18,281 nucleotides of DNA from JAWPNA01 sp045402695 (GTDB taxonomy: Bacteria; Acidobacteriota; Polarisedimenticolia; JACPZX01; DASXTC01), in contig JAWPNA010000130.1 of NCBI GenBank assembly GCA_045402695.1, positions 1 through 18,281 on the forward strand. The letters are read 5' to 3'. The position numbers and the translations under genes are program-made. The notes below the pieces were generated by a model. The model saw only the letters and a list, made by a program, of their open reading frames with translations, did not search any database and was not told the DNA's origin. Positions within the stretch are counted from its first letter, which is position 1. Each line of letters opens with the position of its first letter. Shown here piece after piece: positions 6,004-13,546 of this stretch.

Positions 6004-6041
6004 AAAAGGCCCCGGAGGCGGCGTCAAGAGCCTCCGGGGCC
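6004..6041 (-). terminator. Rho-independent terminator of the ompA-like gene
   Basis: A perfect 12-base-pair GC-rich stem (6030-6041 with 6008-6019) closes a 10-base loop and is followed on the minus strand by TTTT (6007-6004). It lies 35 bases past the OmpA-like stop and closes the mscL-DUF481-ompA operon. The IS630 remnant ends at its outer edge. Confidence 0.85.
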
Positions 6042-6076
6042 GTGCTCTCCGCCGGACGATGCACCGATCCAGCGAG

Positions 6077-7477
6077 TTAGTCGATCTTCGTCAGCTCCAC
6101 TCTCCGGTTCCTGGCCTTGCCTTCCTTGGTGGCATTGTCGGCGATCGGGCTCTTCTCACCGTACCCCTTCGCCACCATGCGGGAGGCATCCACCCCCTTG
6201 CCGGCCAGGTAGTCCTTCACCGCCTCGGCCCTGCGCTGGGACAGGTCCCGGTTGTGCGCGTCGCCGCCGGAGGAGTCCGTGTGGCCGCCGATCTCGACTT
6301 TCACGTCGGGCCAGTCCTTGAGCGAGGCGGCCACCTTGTCGAGAATCGACGTGGACTCGGGAGTCAGCACCGCCTGGTCCACCTCGAAGTTGACGCCCTC
6401 CAGCACGAGGCTCTTCTTCATCTCCGTGAAGAGCGGTTCGGCCTTCGGAAGCGGCAGCGTGCATCCGTTGGCGTCCACCTTGTCTCCCTTCGGTGTGTCG
6501 GGGCACTTGTCCAGACCGTCATACACCCCGTCGCCGTCTGTGTCTGTCGGGCATCCGTAGGCGTCCACCTTGGCGCCCTTGGGTGTGTCGGGGCATTTGT
6601 CGAGGCCGTCATAGACGCCGTCGTCGTCGGTGTCCTTCGGGCATCCCTTCTCATCCACCGTAGCGCCCTTCGGTGTATCCGGGCAGGCGTCCTTGCCGTC
6701 GGGCACGCCGTCGCCGTCTGTGTCCTTCGGGCATCCGCTCGCATCCACCGGCCATCCTTTCGGCGTGTCGGGGCACTTGTCGAGGCCGTCGAAGACGCCG
6801 TCGCCGTCGGAATCGCTGGGGCATCCTTTCTCGTCGACCTTGGCGCCCTTCGGGGTGTTCGGGCACTTGTCCTTCCGGTCGGGCACGCCGTCGCCGTCGC
6901 TGTCGGGCGGTGGGCCGCCGCCGAACGCCCACAGCACCCCGACAGTCCCTTCGAGGTTGCTCGGTCGCGCGTCGGCCTCGCCTCCCACATCAACGGAGAT
7001 CCAGCGGGCATCGGCTCTCAGGCCGAAGTGGTCCGTGAGAAACCAGCGCACGCCTGCGCCGGCGTTGATGCCGTTGTCGGTGGAATTGTCGCCGTCATCG
7101 ATGTCGATCTCCTCGCGGCCGAAGCCGGCCGTGATGAACGGTCTGAAGTTCTCGCCCGCTCGGAAATTCCACAGGAAGTTCAGCCTGAGGGCTGTCAGGT
7201 CGGCGTCCGCCTCGATCGTCGATCCTCCGGACCGGAATGTGACCTCCGTGGACAGCAGTTGATACGATCCTTCGAGGCTGATGTGCGGAGTGAAGTAGTA
7301 GCCCACCCTCGCTCCGTAGAGGGAACCGTTGTCAGGGTTCAGCCCATCGTAGCTGTCGAGCAATCCGACGCCGGCATAGGGGCCGAATTCCCAGTCTCCC
7401 TTCTCACCATTGCCTGCGACGGCCGGGGCCGCGATAAGACACATGGCGACCAATATCGTCAGGCTCTTTGCACACAT
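6077..7477 (-). CDS. OmpA-family outer-membrane protein with five TSP3 calcium-binding repeats (466 aa)
   Basis: It anchors the outer membrane to peptidoglycan. A signal peptide (MCAKSLTILVAMCLIAAPAVA, predicted cut before GNGEK) is followed by an OmpA-like beta-barrel (about residues 25-185). Next come five back-to-back 30-residue thrombospondin type 3 repeats (DxDGDGVxDGxDKCPDTPKG...GCP, residues 191-340). The C-terminal OmpA peptidoglycan-binding domain (about 350-466) has IGGHTDSSG, the LSQRRAEAVKDYL motif and the terminal RNRRVEL. Acidic D-x-D-G-D loops should bind Ca2+, and each repeat has two Cys that may form a disulfide. ATG 7477 has AAAGGAGA about 6 bases upstream, better placed than the in-frame upstream start at 7507. 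It is the last gene of an operon with the DUF481 protein and mscL, 33 bases after the former, and is followed by a strong terminator. Confidence 0.93.
   Translation of the reverse strand: MCAKSLTILVAMCLIAAPAVAGNGEKGDWEFGPYAGVGLLDSYDGLNPDNGSLYGARVGYYFTPHISLEGSYQLLSTEVTFRSGGSTIEADADLTALRLNFLWNFRAGENFRPFITAGFGREEIDIDDGDNSTDNGINAGAGVRWFLTDHFGLRADARWISVDVGGEADARPSNLEGTVGVLWAFGGGPPPDSDGDGVPDRKDKCPNTPKGAKVDEKGCPSDSDGDGVFDGLDKCPDTPKGWPVDASGCPKDTDGDGVPDGKDACPDTPKGATVDEKGCPKDTDDDGVYDGLDKCPDTPKGAKVDAYGCPTDTDGDGVYDGLDKCPDTPKGDKVDANGCTLPLPKAEPLFTEMKKSLVLEGVNFEVDQAVLTPESTSILDKVAASLKDWPDVKVEIGGHTDSSGGDAHNRDLSQRRAEAVKDYLAGKGVDASRMVAKGYGEKSPIADNATKEGKARNRRVELTKID
6458..6907 (-). repeat. Five tandem 90-base coding repeats (TSP3)
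   Basis: Five exact-length 90-base units encode the 30-residue TSP3 repeats of the OmpA-like protein. They differ mainly in the variable centre (GAKVDEK, GWPVDAS, GATVDEK, GAKVDAY, GDKVDAN) and keep a strongly similar DGVxDGxDKCPDTPKG segment. Such units can expand or contract by recombination. Confidence 0.9.
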
Positions 7478-7510
7478 GAACGTCTCCTTTCTCCTCATAC
7501 AGCACATGAA

Positions 7511-8410
7511 CTAGAAATTGACCACGAGCGACGACGTGAAGATCGTATCGAGCTTGTCCAACTCATCCAATACCGTGCCGATCCGGACTCCCGCCGTGTC
7601 GATCAGGTCCACCTCCCTGAAGGAAGGCCTGTTGTCGAATAGCCACTGCAGGTTGACCTTGAGCGCCAGGTGCGAGCTCATGCTCACGGAAACGGCATTG
7701 GTCATGTTGGCGCGATAGTCGGACGTGTCATCCAGATTGTCGTCCACGGCGAGGTCGCTGTTAAAGGTTGTCACCTTGCCGCACTTCTGCATGTACGCGT
7801 ATGAGATACGGGCGCCGGGAAAGGTGTCGTCGAAGCCCGGCTCGTCCACGACGTTCTCCTGTTTTGTGAAGGTAATCGAGTAATCGGTGCGGAACTTGAC
7901 TGTCTCCCTGTCCACCCAGATGTTGCCCACGCCGCCGGCAACGCCGTAACGGTAGTTGACCCCCGCGGGGCGGTTGCGGTCCCAGCCTGCGCCTCCGAAC
8001 CAGAAAAAGCGGTCGGTGATCTTGCGGTCGTAACGGCCGTTGAGGTAGTAGTTCTCCGCCGTCACGTCCGAATCTTTCCTCTCAGAGACGTCGAAGTTGT
8101 TCTGGGTTCCCGTGGCGATGATCTCCGTGGTCGTGGTGGACTCCGCACGCACGCCACCGAGGTTCAGCTCGAAGGCGGAGCGCTCCCATTGCCGCCAGAG
8201 CTTGTCCTTGAAGCCGAGAGTCTGCGTCTCCGAGTTGCCCGAGGTCACCACGTAGCTGAACTCGGCGGTGTCCTTCCATCCTTCCTCGGGCGGCTTCGGT
8301 GTCTCCTGCGCCCAGGATGGTATGCAGCCTGTGGCTATCGTTCCGAGCCAGAGAATAGCCGCCTGGAAGAACGACCAGCGGGGTCTTATCACGGGAGATC
8401 TACCTTGCAT
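7511..8410 (-). CDS. DUF481-family outer-membrane protein (299 aa)
   Basis: Predicted outer-membrane beta-barrel of the DUF481 (YdiY-like) family; its exact role is unknown. The N-terminal hydrophobic segment (FFQAAILWLGTIATGCIPSWA) is a signal peptide, with a cut likely after SWA. An alternative lipoprotein reading at ATGC is possible but the box is atypical. The mature part shows the family opening AEFSYVVTSGNSETQTLGFKD, then alternating amphipathic strands and a C-terminal strand ending in Phe (SLVVNF), typical of outer-membrane barrels. ATG 8410 is preceded by AGGA; a GTG at 8452 would overlap mscL and place polar residues before the signal, so I prefer 8410. It lies 25 bases after mscL and 33 before the OmpA-like gene, in one operon. 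Confidence 0.88.
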   Translation of the reverse strand: MQGRSPVIRPRWSFFQAAILWLGTIATGCIPSWAQETPKPPEEGWKDTAEFSYVVTSGNSETQTLGFKDKLWRQWERSAFELNLGGVRAESTTTTEIIATGTQNNFDVSERKDSDVTAENYYLNGRYDRKITDRFFWFGGAGWDRNRPAGVNYRYGVAGGVGNIWVDRETVKFRTDYSITFTKQENVVDEPGFDDTFPGARISYAYMQKCGKVTTFNSDLAVDDNLDDTSDYRANMTNAVSVSMSSHLALKVNLQWLFDNRPSFREVDLIDTAGVRIGTVLDELDKLDTIFTSSLVVNF

Positions 8411-8435
8411 GAATCCTGCGCGCGCTTCTTCCGGC

Positions 8436-8855
8436 TCACGCAGGGCTCGCACAGTAGCGGCACTTCTTGGCTGCAGCCGCGATCGGCTCGAGGCACTGAG
8501 CGCAGTCTCTCATGGGCGGCGCCGGGGCGGCGGGCGCCGGCTTCATCGCGACCTTCGTGATCATGTAGACGCAAAACGCGATGATGATCAGATCCACAAT
8601 ACTATTCAGGAACGCCCCATAGTTCAGCGTCGGAGCGCCCGCTTTCTTTGCGTCCACGAGTGTCTGGTAGCCGCCCGATCCGAGGTTGAGGAACAGACTG
8701 CTGAAGTCCACTCCACCCAGCAGCAGCCCGATTGGAGGCATGAGGATGTCATTGACCAGCGAGCCGACGACCTTGCCCACAGCGCCCCCGATAATGACAC
8801 CGACGGCCAAGGCCAGAGCATTGGTCTGGAGCAGGAATGCCTTGAATCCCTTCAT
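8436..8855 (-). CDS. mscL: Large-conductance mechanosensitive channel MscL with C-terminal zinc-ribbon tail (139 aa)
   Basis: It forms a homopentameric inner-membrane emergency valve that opens under membrane tension in hypo-osmotic shock. The N-terminal helix MKGFKAFLLQTNALALAVGVIIGGAVGKVVGSLV is the gating pore helix (TM1), DILMPPIGLLLGG follows, and TM2 is SIVDLIIIAFCVYMIT. Instead of the usual charged C-terminal bundle helix there is an Ala/Pro linker and a four-cysteine tail (C118-x2-C121, C132-x2-C135) likely to bind zinc. I believe similar tails occur in other MscL proteins, so this is a variant rather than unique. The start is fixed by AAAGGAGG 7 bases before ATG. It is first in the envelope operon and divergent from the TfoX_N-GNAT gene. 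Confidence 0.95.
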   Translation of the reverse strand: MKGFKAFLLQTNALALAVGVIIGGAVGKVVGSLVNDILMPPIGLLLGGVDFSSLFLNLGSGGYQTLVDAKKAGAPTLNYGAFLNSIVDLIIIAFCVYMITKVAMKPAPAAPAPPMRDCAQCLEPIAAAAKKCRYCASPA

Positions 8856-9094
8856 GTCACGCCTCCTTTGGGACGGATTGACGAGACACTGCCACCTTGA
8901 AAAACCGACCGCCTGTCGTTAAAGACCAGCGTATGTCCACTGCCCGTCTGATCGAGAGGGCACCCATGATAGCGGCCACTGAACCTCGGGGCAAGCAGCC
9001 ACCTTGCCAACCCGCTCGGTCCCGGAGCATGCCACACTGGCGCATCCTGTGTATGATCAGGCGGCACGAGCCGTTACTGTAGGGAGAAGGGCCA

Positions 9095-9976
9095 TTGCCT
9101 GTGCGCGGTGCTTCTTTCACGGAGTTCATCCTCGACCAATTGCGAGGTCTCGAGCAGGTCGCCTGCCGCCCCATGTTCGGCGGCCACGGGCTCTACGAAG
9201 GGCGGGTCTTTTTCGGCATCACTTACCGGGGCCGCCTCTACTTCAAGACCGACGAGAAGAGCCGCGAGCAGTACCTCACGCTGGACGCGAAACCCTTCCG
9301 CCCCAGGGCGGGACAGACACTCAAGAACTACTACGAGGTCCCGGCGCAGATCATCGAGGATCCGCAGCGCCTCGCGGCGTGGGCGCGCCGGGCCGCCAGG
9401 TGCGGGGAGGGCGCGGCGCGGCTGGTCGTGCATCCCTTGACACCAGAGAGGTGGGGCGACCTCGAGAGGCTTTTCGGCGCGAGGGGCGCTTGCGGCGGCT
9501 GCTGGTGCATGTGGTGGAGAGTTCCGCGCTCCCGCTTCGAGAAACAGAAGGGAGTCGTAAACAGGCGAGCCCTCCGCCGCATCGTGGACTCGGGAGTCGC
9601 GCCAGGCCTGCTGGCCTACAGGGACTCAGAGCCTGTCGGCTGGTGCGCGGTGGCTCCCCGGACAGCCTACACCGTGCTCGAGCGGTCCCGTGTGCTGAAG
9701 CCTGTGGATGACGAGCCGGTCTGGTCGGTCGTCTGTTTCTTCGTCGCGAAAGGCCATCGAGGCAGCGGCGTTTCGGTGAAGCTTCTGAAAGCCGCGGTCC
9801 GCCATGCGCGCTCGCTGGGGGCGCACGTGATCGAAGGGTATCCCGTCGAGCCCCGGCGCGGGCGCATGCCCGACGTATTCGCCTGGACCGGCCTGGCGGG
9901 AGGCTTCCGCGAGGCGGGTTTCAAGGAAGTGGCCCGCCGCTCGCCCACCCGGCCGATCATGAGGTGGCCGGGATGA
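9095..9976 (+). CDS. TfoX N-terminal domain fused to a GNAT acetyltransferase (293 aa)
   Basis: The N-terminal region (about residues 8-105) is a TfoX_N domain: FILDQLRGLEQVACRPMFGGHGLYEGRVFFGI, then GRLYFKTDEKSREQY. The C-terminal region (about 120-265) resembles a Gcn5-related acetyltransferase, with VGWCAVAPRTAY, VVCFFVAKGHRGSGVSVKLLKAAVRHARSLGA (acetyl-CoA-binding loop region) and EGYPVEP. The substrate is unknown. Its middle has a CGGCWCMWW cluster, common in this acetyltransferase subgroup. The start is TTG 9095 with GGAG 8 bases upstream; GTG at 9101 in the same frame is an alternative. Its stop overlaps the next start as ATGA. TfoX_N proteins are linked to competence regulation in some bacteria, but a standalone fusion like this need not be a regulator. 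Confidence 0.85.
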   Translation: MPVRGASFTEFILDQLRGLEQVACRPMFGGHGLYEGRVFFGITYRGRLYFKTDEKSREQYLTLDAKPFRPRAGQTLKNYYEVPAQIIEDPQRLAAWARRAARCGEGAARLVVHPLTPERWGDLERLFGARGACGGCWCMWWRVPRSRFEKQKGVVNRRALRRIVDSGVAPGLLAYRDSEPVGWCAVAPRTAYTVLERSRVLKPVDDEPVWSVVCFFVAKGHRGSGVSVKLLKAAVRHARSLGAHVIEGYPVEPRRGRMPDVFAWTGLAGGFREAGFKEVARRSPTRPIMRWPG

Positions 9977-10403
9977 CCAATGCCGATCTCGACATGAGAG
10001 TTCGCATGAGGGCCTTCGACTTCCTCGCCGAGCAGACGCGGATGCATGGCGATCTAATACCTCACCGTGTTCTGAGCGCGGGGTTCACATTCGAGGATGT
10101 TCGTGTGCCCCTGATTGGACCTCAGGGCATCTTCAAGCCGGCGGTTCTGCCGGAGATCCCATTAACCATCAGGACCGCCCCGGTCGCCGAGGGCAGGCGG
10201 CGACCGTATGACGATCGCATGGATCAGGATGGATTCCTCAAATACCGGTACCGCGGAAGGGGCTCCGCTTCATGGTGGATATCGGCGCCGCAGGTGGTCG
10301 GGTGAGCGATCCCTACATCGTCTCGGAAAACCAGCAGCATGCGGCGCGCGCCTGCACGCCGTTTCTCGCCGAGCGGTATGAGATGTTCAAGACGGCGGTC
10401 TGA
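9973..10403 (+). pseudogene. HNH endonuclease-family gene with internal deletion
   Basis: The first 95 or so codons (MTNADLDMRVRMRAFDFLAEQ..., then VPLIGPQGIFKPAVLPEIPL and DGFLKYRYRG) match the N-terminal half of a widespread family of about 300-residue HNH proteins that usually carry the HNH nuclease site near the C-terminus. After KYRYRG the reading leaves the family and stops at 10303-10305. A short piece, FLAERYEMFKTAV with TGA at 10401-10403, resembles the family's very C-terminal end. The middle with the HNH site is absent, so the gene looks like an internally deleted relic. ATG 9973 overlaps the GNAT stop (ATGA). A residual 110-residue product could still be made, but nuclease activity is not expected. 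The family call is from memory of conserved motifs. Confidence 0.6.
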
Positions 10404-10544
10404 ACGGGACTGCACCCCGCCGCGGGACAACTCCTGCTGGACTCTCGGGGCAGGTATGGCTATGCTGTCTCGCTAACGGGCCCCGCCTTCATGAAGCAAA
10501 CGGGCTCACCTGGATACGGAGTCAACCTTCGAGAGGAGATCTGA

Positions 10545-10829
10545 ATGGCCGCGAAGAAGCCAGCCAAGAAGTCAGTCCGCAAGCCCAACGCCGCTTTCAT
10601 GAAGCCGATGCAACCGGATGGAGCGCTCTCCGAGGTGGTCGGATCCAAGCCGATTCCCCGCACCGAGGTCACCAAAAAACTGTGGGCCTACATCAAGAAG
10701 CAAGGCCTGCAGGACAGCAAGAACCGGCGCATGATCAACGCCGACTCCAAGCTGGGGCCCGTCTTCGGCGGCAAGAAGCAGGTCAGCATGTTCGAGATGA
10801 CCAAGCTCGTCTCGAAGCACATGAAGTAG
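10545..10829 (+). CDS. SWIB/MDM2-domain protein (94 aa)
   Basis: Small basic protein: a Lys/Arg/Ala-rich N-terminal tail (MAAKKPAKKSVRKPNAAF) precedes a complete SWIB domain. The domain runs from about residue 25 to 94, with LSEVVGSKPIPRTEVTKKLWAYIKKQGLQD, RRMINADSKLGPVFGG and FEMTKLVSKHMK. SWIB domains are known from eukaryotic chromatin remodellers and occur in many bacteria, where the basic tail suggests DNA binding and nucleoid compaction. Its exact bacterial function is not settled. A GAGGAG Shine-Dalgarno lies 6 bases before the ATG. It is a single gene, convergent with citrate synthase, with a GC-rich hairpin between them. Confidence 0.93.
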   Translation: MAAKKPAKKSVRKPNAAFMKPMQPDGALSEVVGSKPIPRTEVTKKLWAYIKKQGLQDSKNRRMINADSKLGPVFGGKKQVSMFEMTKLVSKHMK

Positions 10830-10849
10830 ATCCCCATCCTCCGCGCGCA

Positions 10850-10882
10850 CCGAGGGGGCCGCTTCGGCACGCGGCCCCTCGG
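10850..10882. terminator. GC-rich hairpin between convergent genes, possible terminator
   Basis: CCGAGGGGGCCGC pairs with GCGGCCCCTCGG around an 8-base TTCGGCAC loop, with one bulged G. It is located between the convergent SWIB and gltA ends. No U-tract follows on either strand, so it may work weakly, bidirectionally, or mainly as a 3' stabiliser. Confidence 0.5.
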
Positions 10883-10903
10883 GGTGCCGCCCTCTGGAGC
10901 CCG

Positions 10904-12193
10904 TCAGCTCCTCTTGTCGATGGACGTGTAGGAGCGCATCCCCTCGCCCATGTAGACCTGGCGCGGGCGGGCGATCTTCTGCTCCGGATCGCGCAGCATC
11001 TCCTCCCACTGCGCGATCCATCCCACGGTGCGCGGGATGGCGAACAGCACGGGGAACATGTCCACGGGGAAACCCATCGCCTGGTAAATCAGCCCCGAGT
11101 AGAAGTCCACGTTCGGGTAGAGCTTGCGCGAGACGAAGTAGTCGTCCTCGAGGGCGATCCGCTCGAGCTCCAGCGCGATATCCAGCAGCGCGTTGCGCCC
11201 CGTGACCTCGAAGACCTCGTCGGCCATCTTCTTGATGATCTTCGCGCGCGGGTCGTACGACTTGTAGATGCGATGGCCGAACCCCATGAGGCGCCCTTCT
11301 CCCGACTTGACCTGTTTGATGAAGTCCGGCACGCTCCTCACCGAGCCGATCTGTCGAAGCATCCTCAACACCGCCTCGTTGGCGCCCCCGTGCAGCGGCC
11401 CGTACAGCGCGGCGGTGGCTGCGGCGATAGCAACGTAGGGGTCGCTATGCGAGCTGCCCACCCCGCGCATCGCGCTGGTGCTGCAGTTCTGCTCGTGATC
11501 CGCATGGAGGATGAAGAGCACCTCCAGAGCCTTCTCAAGCACTGGGTGCGGGATGTACTTCACCTCGGTGGTCCTGAACATCATGTTGAGGAAGTTGCCG
11601 ATGTAGGACAGATCGTTGTCGGGGTAGGCGTACGGCATCCCGATGCTGTGCCGGTACGAGAAGGCGGCCAAGGTAGGCATCTTGGCGATCAGGCGAAAGG
11701 CCTGCCGCTGCCTCACCTCCGGATCGGAGACGTCCTTGGCCTCGGGATAGAAGGTGGACAGAGCGCCCACGGTGCTCACCAGCATCCCCATCGGGTGCGC
11801 GTCGTACCGGAAGCTGTCCATCATGTGCTTCAGGTTCTCGTGGATGAACGTGTGGTGCGTGATCTCGAAGATCCAATCGTCGTACTCCGCCATCCGGGGC
11901 AGCTCCCCCTCCAGCAGTAGGAACGCCGTCTCTAGAAACGTGCTCTGCTCGGCCAGTTCTTCGATCGGATAACCGCGATACCACAGGATCCCCTTCTCCC
12001 CATCGATGTAGGTGACCCGGCTGCGGCACGCCGCGGTGTTGGTGAAGGCCGGATCGTACGTCATGAGGCCGAAGTCCTCGGGAGAGGTTTTGATCTGCCT
12101 CAGATCGATCGCGCGAATGGCACCATGCTCGATCGGTATCTCGTATTTCTTCCCTGTGCGGTTGTCAGTGATAGTCAGTGTTGACTGTGACAT
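10904..12193 (-). CDS. gltA: Citrate synthase (429 aa)
   Basis: Type II citrate synthase, condensing acetyl-CoA and oxaloacetate to citrate at the entry of the TCA cycle (cytoplasm). Length equals the E. coli GltA class. The catalytic triad is present: H233 in ADHEQN, H268 in PLHGGANEA and D363 in NVDFYSG. Other conserved elements are GFGHRIYKSYDPRAKI, FYSGLIYQAMGFP and GWIAQWEEM. The N-terminal small domain (residues 1-55) resembles that of hexameric NADH-regulated enzymes, so allosteric inhibition is possible but not shown. ATG 12193 is preceded by AGGAGG at about 13 bases; an in-frame extension to 12247 lacks family similarity. It is transcribed away from the CaCA exchanger gene and has no operon partner here. 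Confidence 0.97.
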   Translation of the reverse strand: MSQSTLTITDNRTGKKYEIPIEHGAIRAIDLRQIKTSPEDFGLMTYDPAFTNTAACRSRVTYIDGEKGILWYRGYPIEELAEQSTFLETAFLLLEGELPRMAEYDDWIFEITHHTFIHENLKHMMDSFRYDAHPMGMLVSTVGALSTFYPEAKDVSDPEVRQRQAFRLIAKMPTLAAFSYRHSIGMPYAYPDNDLSYIGNFLNMMFRTTEVKYIPHPVLEKALEVLFILHADHEQNCSTSAMRGVGSSHSDPYVAIAAATAALYGPLHGGANEAVLRMLRQIGSVRSVPDFIKQVKSGEGRLMGFGHRIYKSYDPRAKIIKKMADEVFEVTGRNALLDIALELERIALEDDYFVSRKLYPNVDFYSGLIYQAMGFPVDMFPVLFAIPRTVGWIAQWEEMLRDPEQKIARPRQVYMGEGMRSYTSIDKRS

Positions 12194-12274
12194 GGGATCT
12201 TCTGGGCCTCCTCGGGATGATTCTGAAGGACGGCCCATAGGATACAACCTCCGCCCGACGATGTGGCCCCTGTG

Positions 12275-12280
12275 TATAAT
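12275..12280 (+). promoter_or_regulatory. Candidate -10 box for the cation-exchanger gene
   Basis: A perfect TATAAT stands out in this GC-rich intergenic region, 20 bases before the TTG start of the CaCA-type gene. No convincing TTGACA lies 16-18 bases upstream, so this is a -10 only. Transcription from here would leave a very short leader. Confidence 0.4.
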
Positions 12281-12300
12281 GTCCGCCGCGGAGCGACCCC

Positions 12301-13479
12301 TTGGCGCGACTCTATCTGGTCCTTGCCGTTGCCCTCACTCTGCCCGGGCTGTTCTTGAAGCTCGCGGGGAGCCATACGGCTCCCCCGGTGGAGGCCTTGC
12401 TGTTCGGCATGGCGGTCCTCGGGGCGGCGTTCCTGCTTTCCTGGGCCGCCGAGGTGGCCCAGAAGGACATCTCGCAGGCGCTGGCCGTCGCCATCCTGGC
12501 ACTGATCGCGGTCCTGCCCGAATATGCCGTGGATATGGTCTTCGCATGGAAGGCGGCCGGGAATCCGGTCTATGGCCACTACGCCACGGCCAACATGACG
12601 GGCGCCAACCGGCTCCTTGTGGGCTTCGGCTGGCCCGTCATCGTGGTGCTGTTCGCTCTGCGCTTCAAGAGAAAATCCGTCAAGCTGGAGCCCTCCCACA
12701 GATCGGAGATTCTGTTCCTCGGGCTGGCGACCTGCTACTCGATCATCATCCCTCTCAAGCAGCAGCTAGATCTCTGGGACAGCCTGTTCCTGTTGATCAT
12801 CTTCGCCATGTACGCGGCCCGCGTGGCCAAGGCCGAGGCGCACGAGCCGGAGCTGATCGGACCGGCCAAGTGGCTCGGCGACATGCCGACTCCTCGAAGG
12901 CGTTTGGCGGCCACGGGGCTCTTCCTGTTCTCGGGCGCGGTCATCTTCGCGTCGGCGGAGAGGTTCGCCGAGTCCCTCGTTGCGACCGGCAAGGGCTGGG
13001 GAATCGACGAATTCCTGCTGGTTCAGTGGCTCGCGCCGCTCGCGTCCGAGGCTCCCGAGTTCATCATCGCCATTCTGTGGACTCTCAGGGGAGACGCCGA
13101 GGCCGGCCTCAGCGCCCTGGTTTCCTCCAAGGTCAACCAGTGGACACTGCTGGTCGGCACCATCCCGCTCGTTTACTCACTTGGCTTGGGACATGCCGGG
13201 GCGCTGCACCTGGATTTGCGCCAGGAGCACGAGCTCTGGCTCACGGCGGCACAGTCGTTGTTCGCCGTGGCCATCCTCGCGAACCTGAGCCTGTCGTGGT
13301 ATGGAGCGGTCGCGCTGTTCGCGCTCTTCGGCATCCAGCTCGTCTACGAGCACCTCCGGATGCCGCTCTCCGCGATCTACGTCGTCCTTGCGATTCTCCT
13401 GGCGGTGCGTGACCGGCGGCACTACCCCTCCCTCTTCAGGCAGGGATTGCTCGGCGCCCCCAGCCGGGCCCGGAGCTGA
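12301..13479 (+). CDS. CaCA-superfamily sodium/calcium-type cation exchanger (392 aa)
   Basis: Integral membrane antiporter of the Ca2+/cation exchanger superfamily with about 10-11 predicted transmembrane segments. Both internal alpha repeats are visible. Alpha-1 has ALIAVLPEYAVDM...TGANRLLVG (about residues 67-108) with the ion-binding Glu in PEYAVD. Alpha-2 has WLAPLASEAPEFIIAILW...SKVNQWTLLVG (about 243-286) with Glu in SEAPE. A basic loop (about 121-132 and 176-202) separates the halves. The precise cation is not predictable. Starts at TTG 12301 with GGAG 7 bases upstream; no better ATG exists before the first membrane helix. Divergent from gltA, and 67 bases before the YbaK-type gene on the same strand. 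Confidence 0.88.
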   Translation: MARLYLVLAVALTLPGLFLKLAGSHTAPPVEALLFGMAVLGAAFLLSWAAEVAQKDISQALAVAILALIAVLPEYAVDMVFAWKAAGNPVYGHYATANMTGANRLLVGFGWPVIVVLFALRFKRKSVKLEPSHRSEILFLGLATCYSIIIPLKQQLDLWDSLFLLIIFAMYAARVAKAEAHEPELIGPAKWLGDMPTPRRRLAATGLFLFSGAVIFASAERFAESLVATGKGWGIDEFLLVQWLAPLASEAPEFIIAILWTLRGDAEAGLSALVSSKVNQWTLLVGTIPLVYSLGLGHAGALHLDLRQEHELWLTAAQSLFAVAILANLSLSWYGAVALFALFGIQLVYEHLRMPLSAIYVVLAILLAVRDRRHYPSLFRQGLLGAPSRARS

Positions 13480-13546
13480 GAGCCAGACGGGCTCCGAGGC
13501 GCTATGATAAGGGCATCCCCCGCCCGAATCAAAGAAGGAGGTCGCC

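Noticed and set aside
6458..6907. Regular 90-base repeats that might suggest a CRISPR-like array
   Set aside because: There are no distinct short repeats separated by unique spacers; every unit is in frame and encodes a TSP3 calcium-binding repeat.
5813..7642. A 609-codon open frame on the plus strand across the OmpA-like gene
   Set aside because: It is the antisense shadow of the TSP3-repeat gene; GC-rich codon bias and the regular repeats keep the opposite strand open. It has no ribosome-binding site and a repetitive, non-protein-like composition.
8856..9094. TATGAT in the mscL/TfoX_N divergent gap (about 9051), considered as a promoter
   Set aside because: No reasonable -35 lies at 16-18 bases; a single weak hexamer is not enough to annotate.
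10485..10605. Repeated TTCATGAAG at 10488 and 10597, considered as a partial duplication of the SWIB 5' end
   Set aside because: Similarity does not extend beyond about 10-12 bases and the surrounding readings differ; too short to support a duplication.
10682..11920. A 412-codon plus-strand frame overlapping SWIB and citrate synthase
   Set aside because: It runs antisense to gltA with a composition rich in His, Arg and Val and no family motifs; gltA is certain.
12012..13412. A 466-codon plus-strand frame across the gltA 5' end and the exchanger gene
   Set aside because: It overlaps two well-supported genes out of frame and has low-complexity Gly/Arg-rich content.
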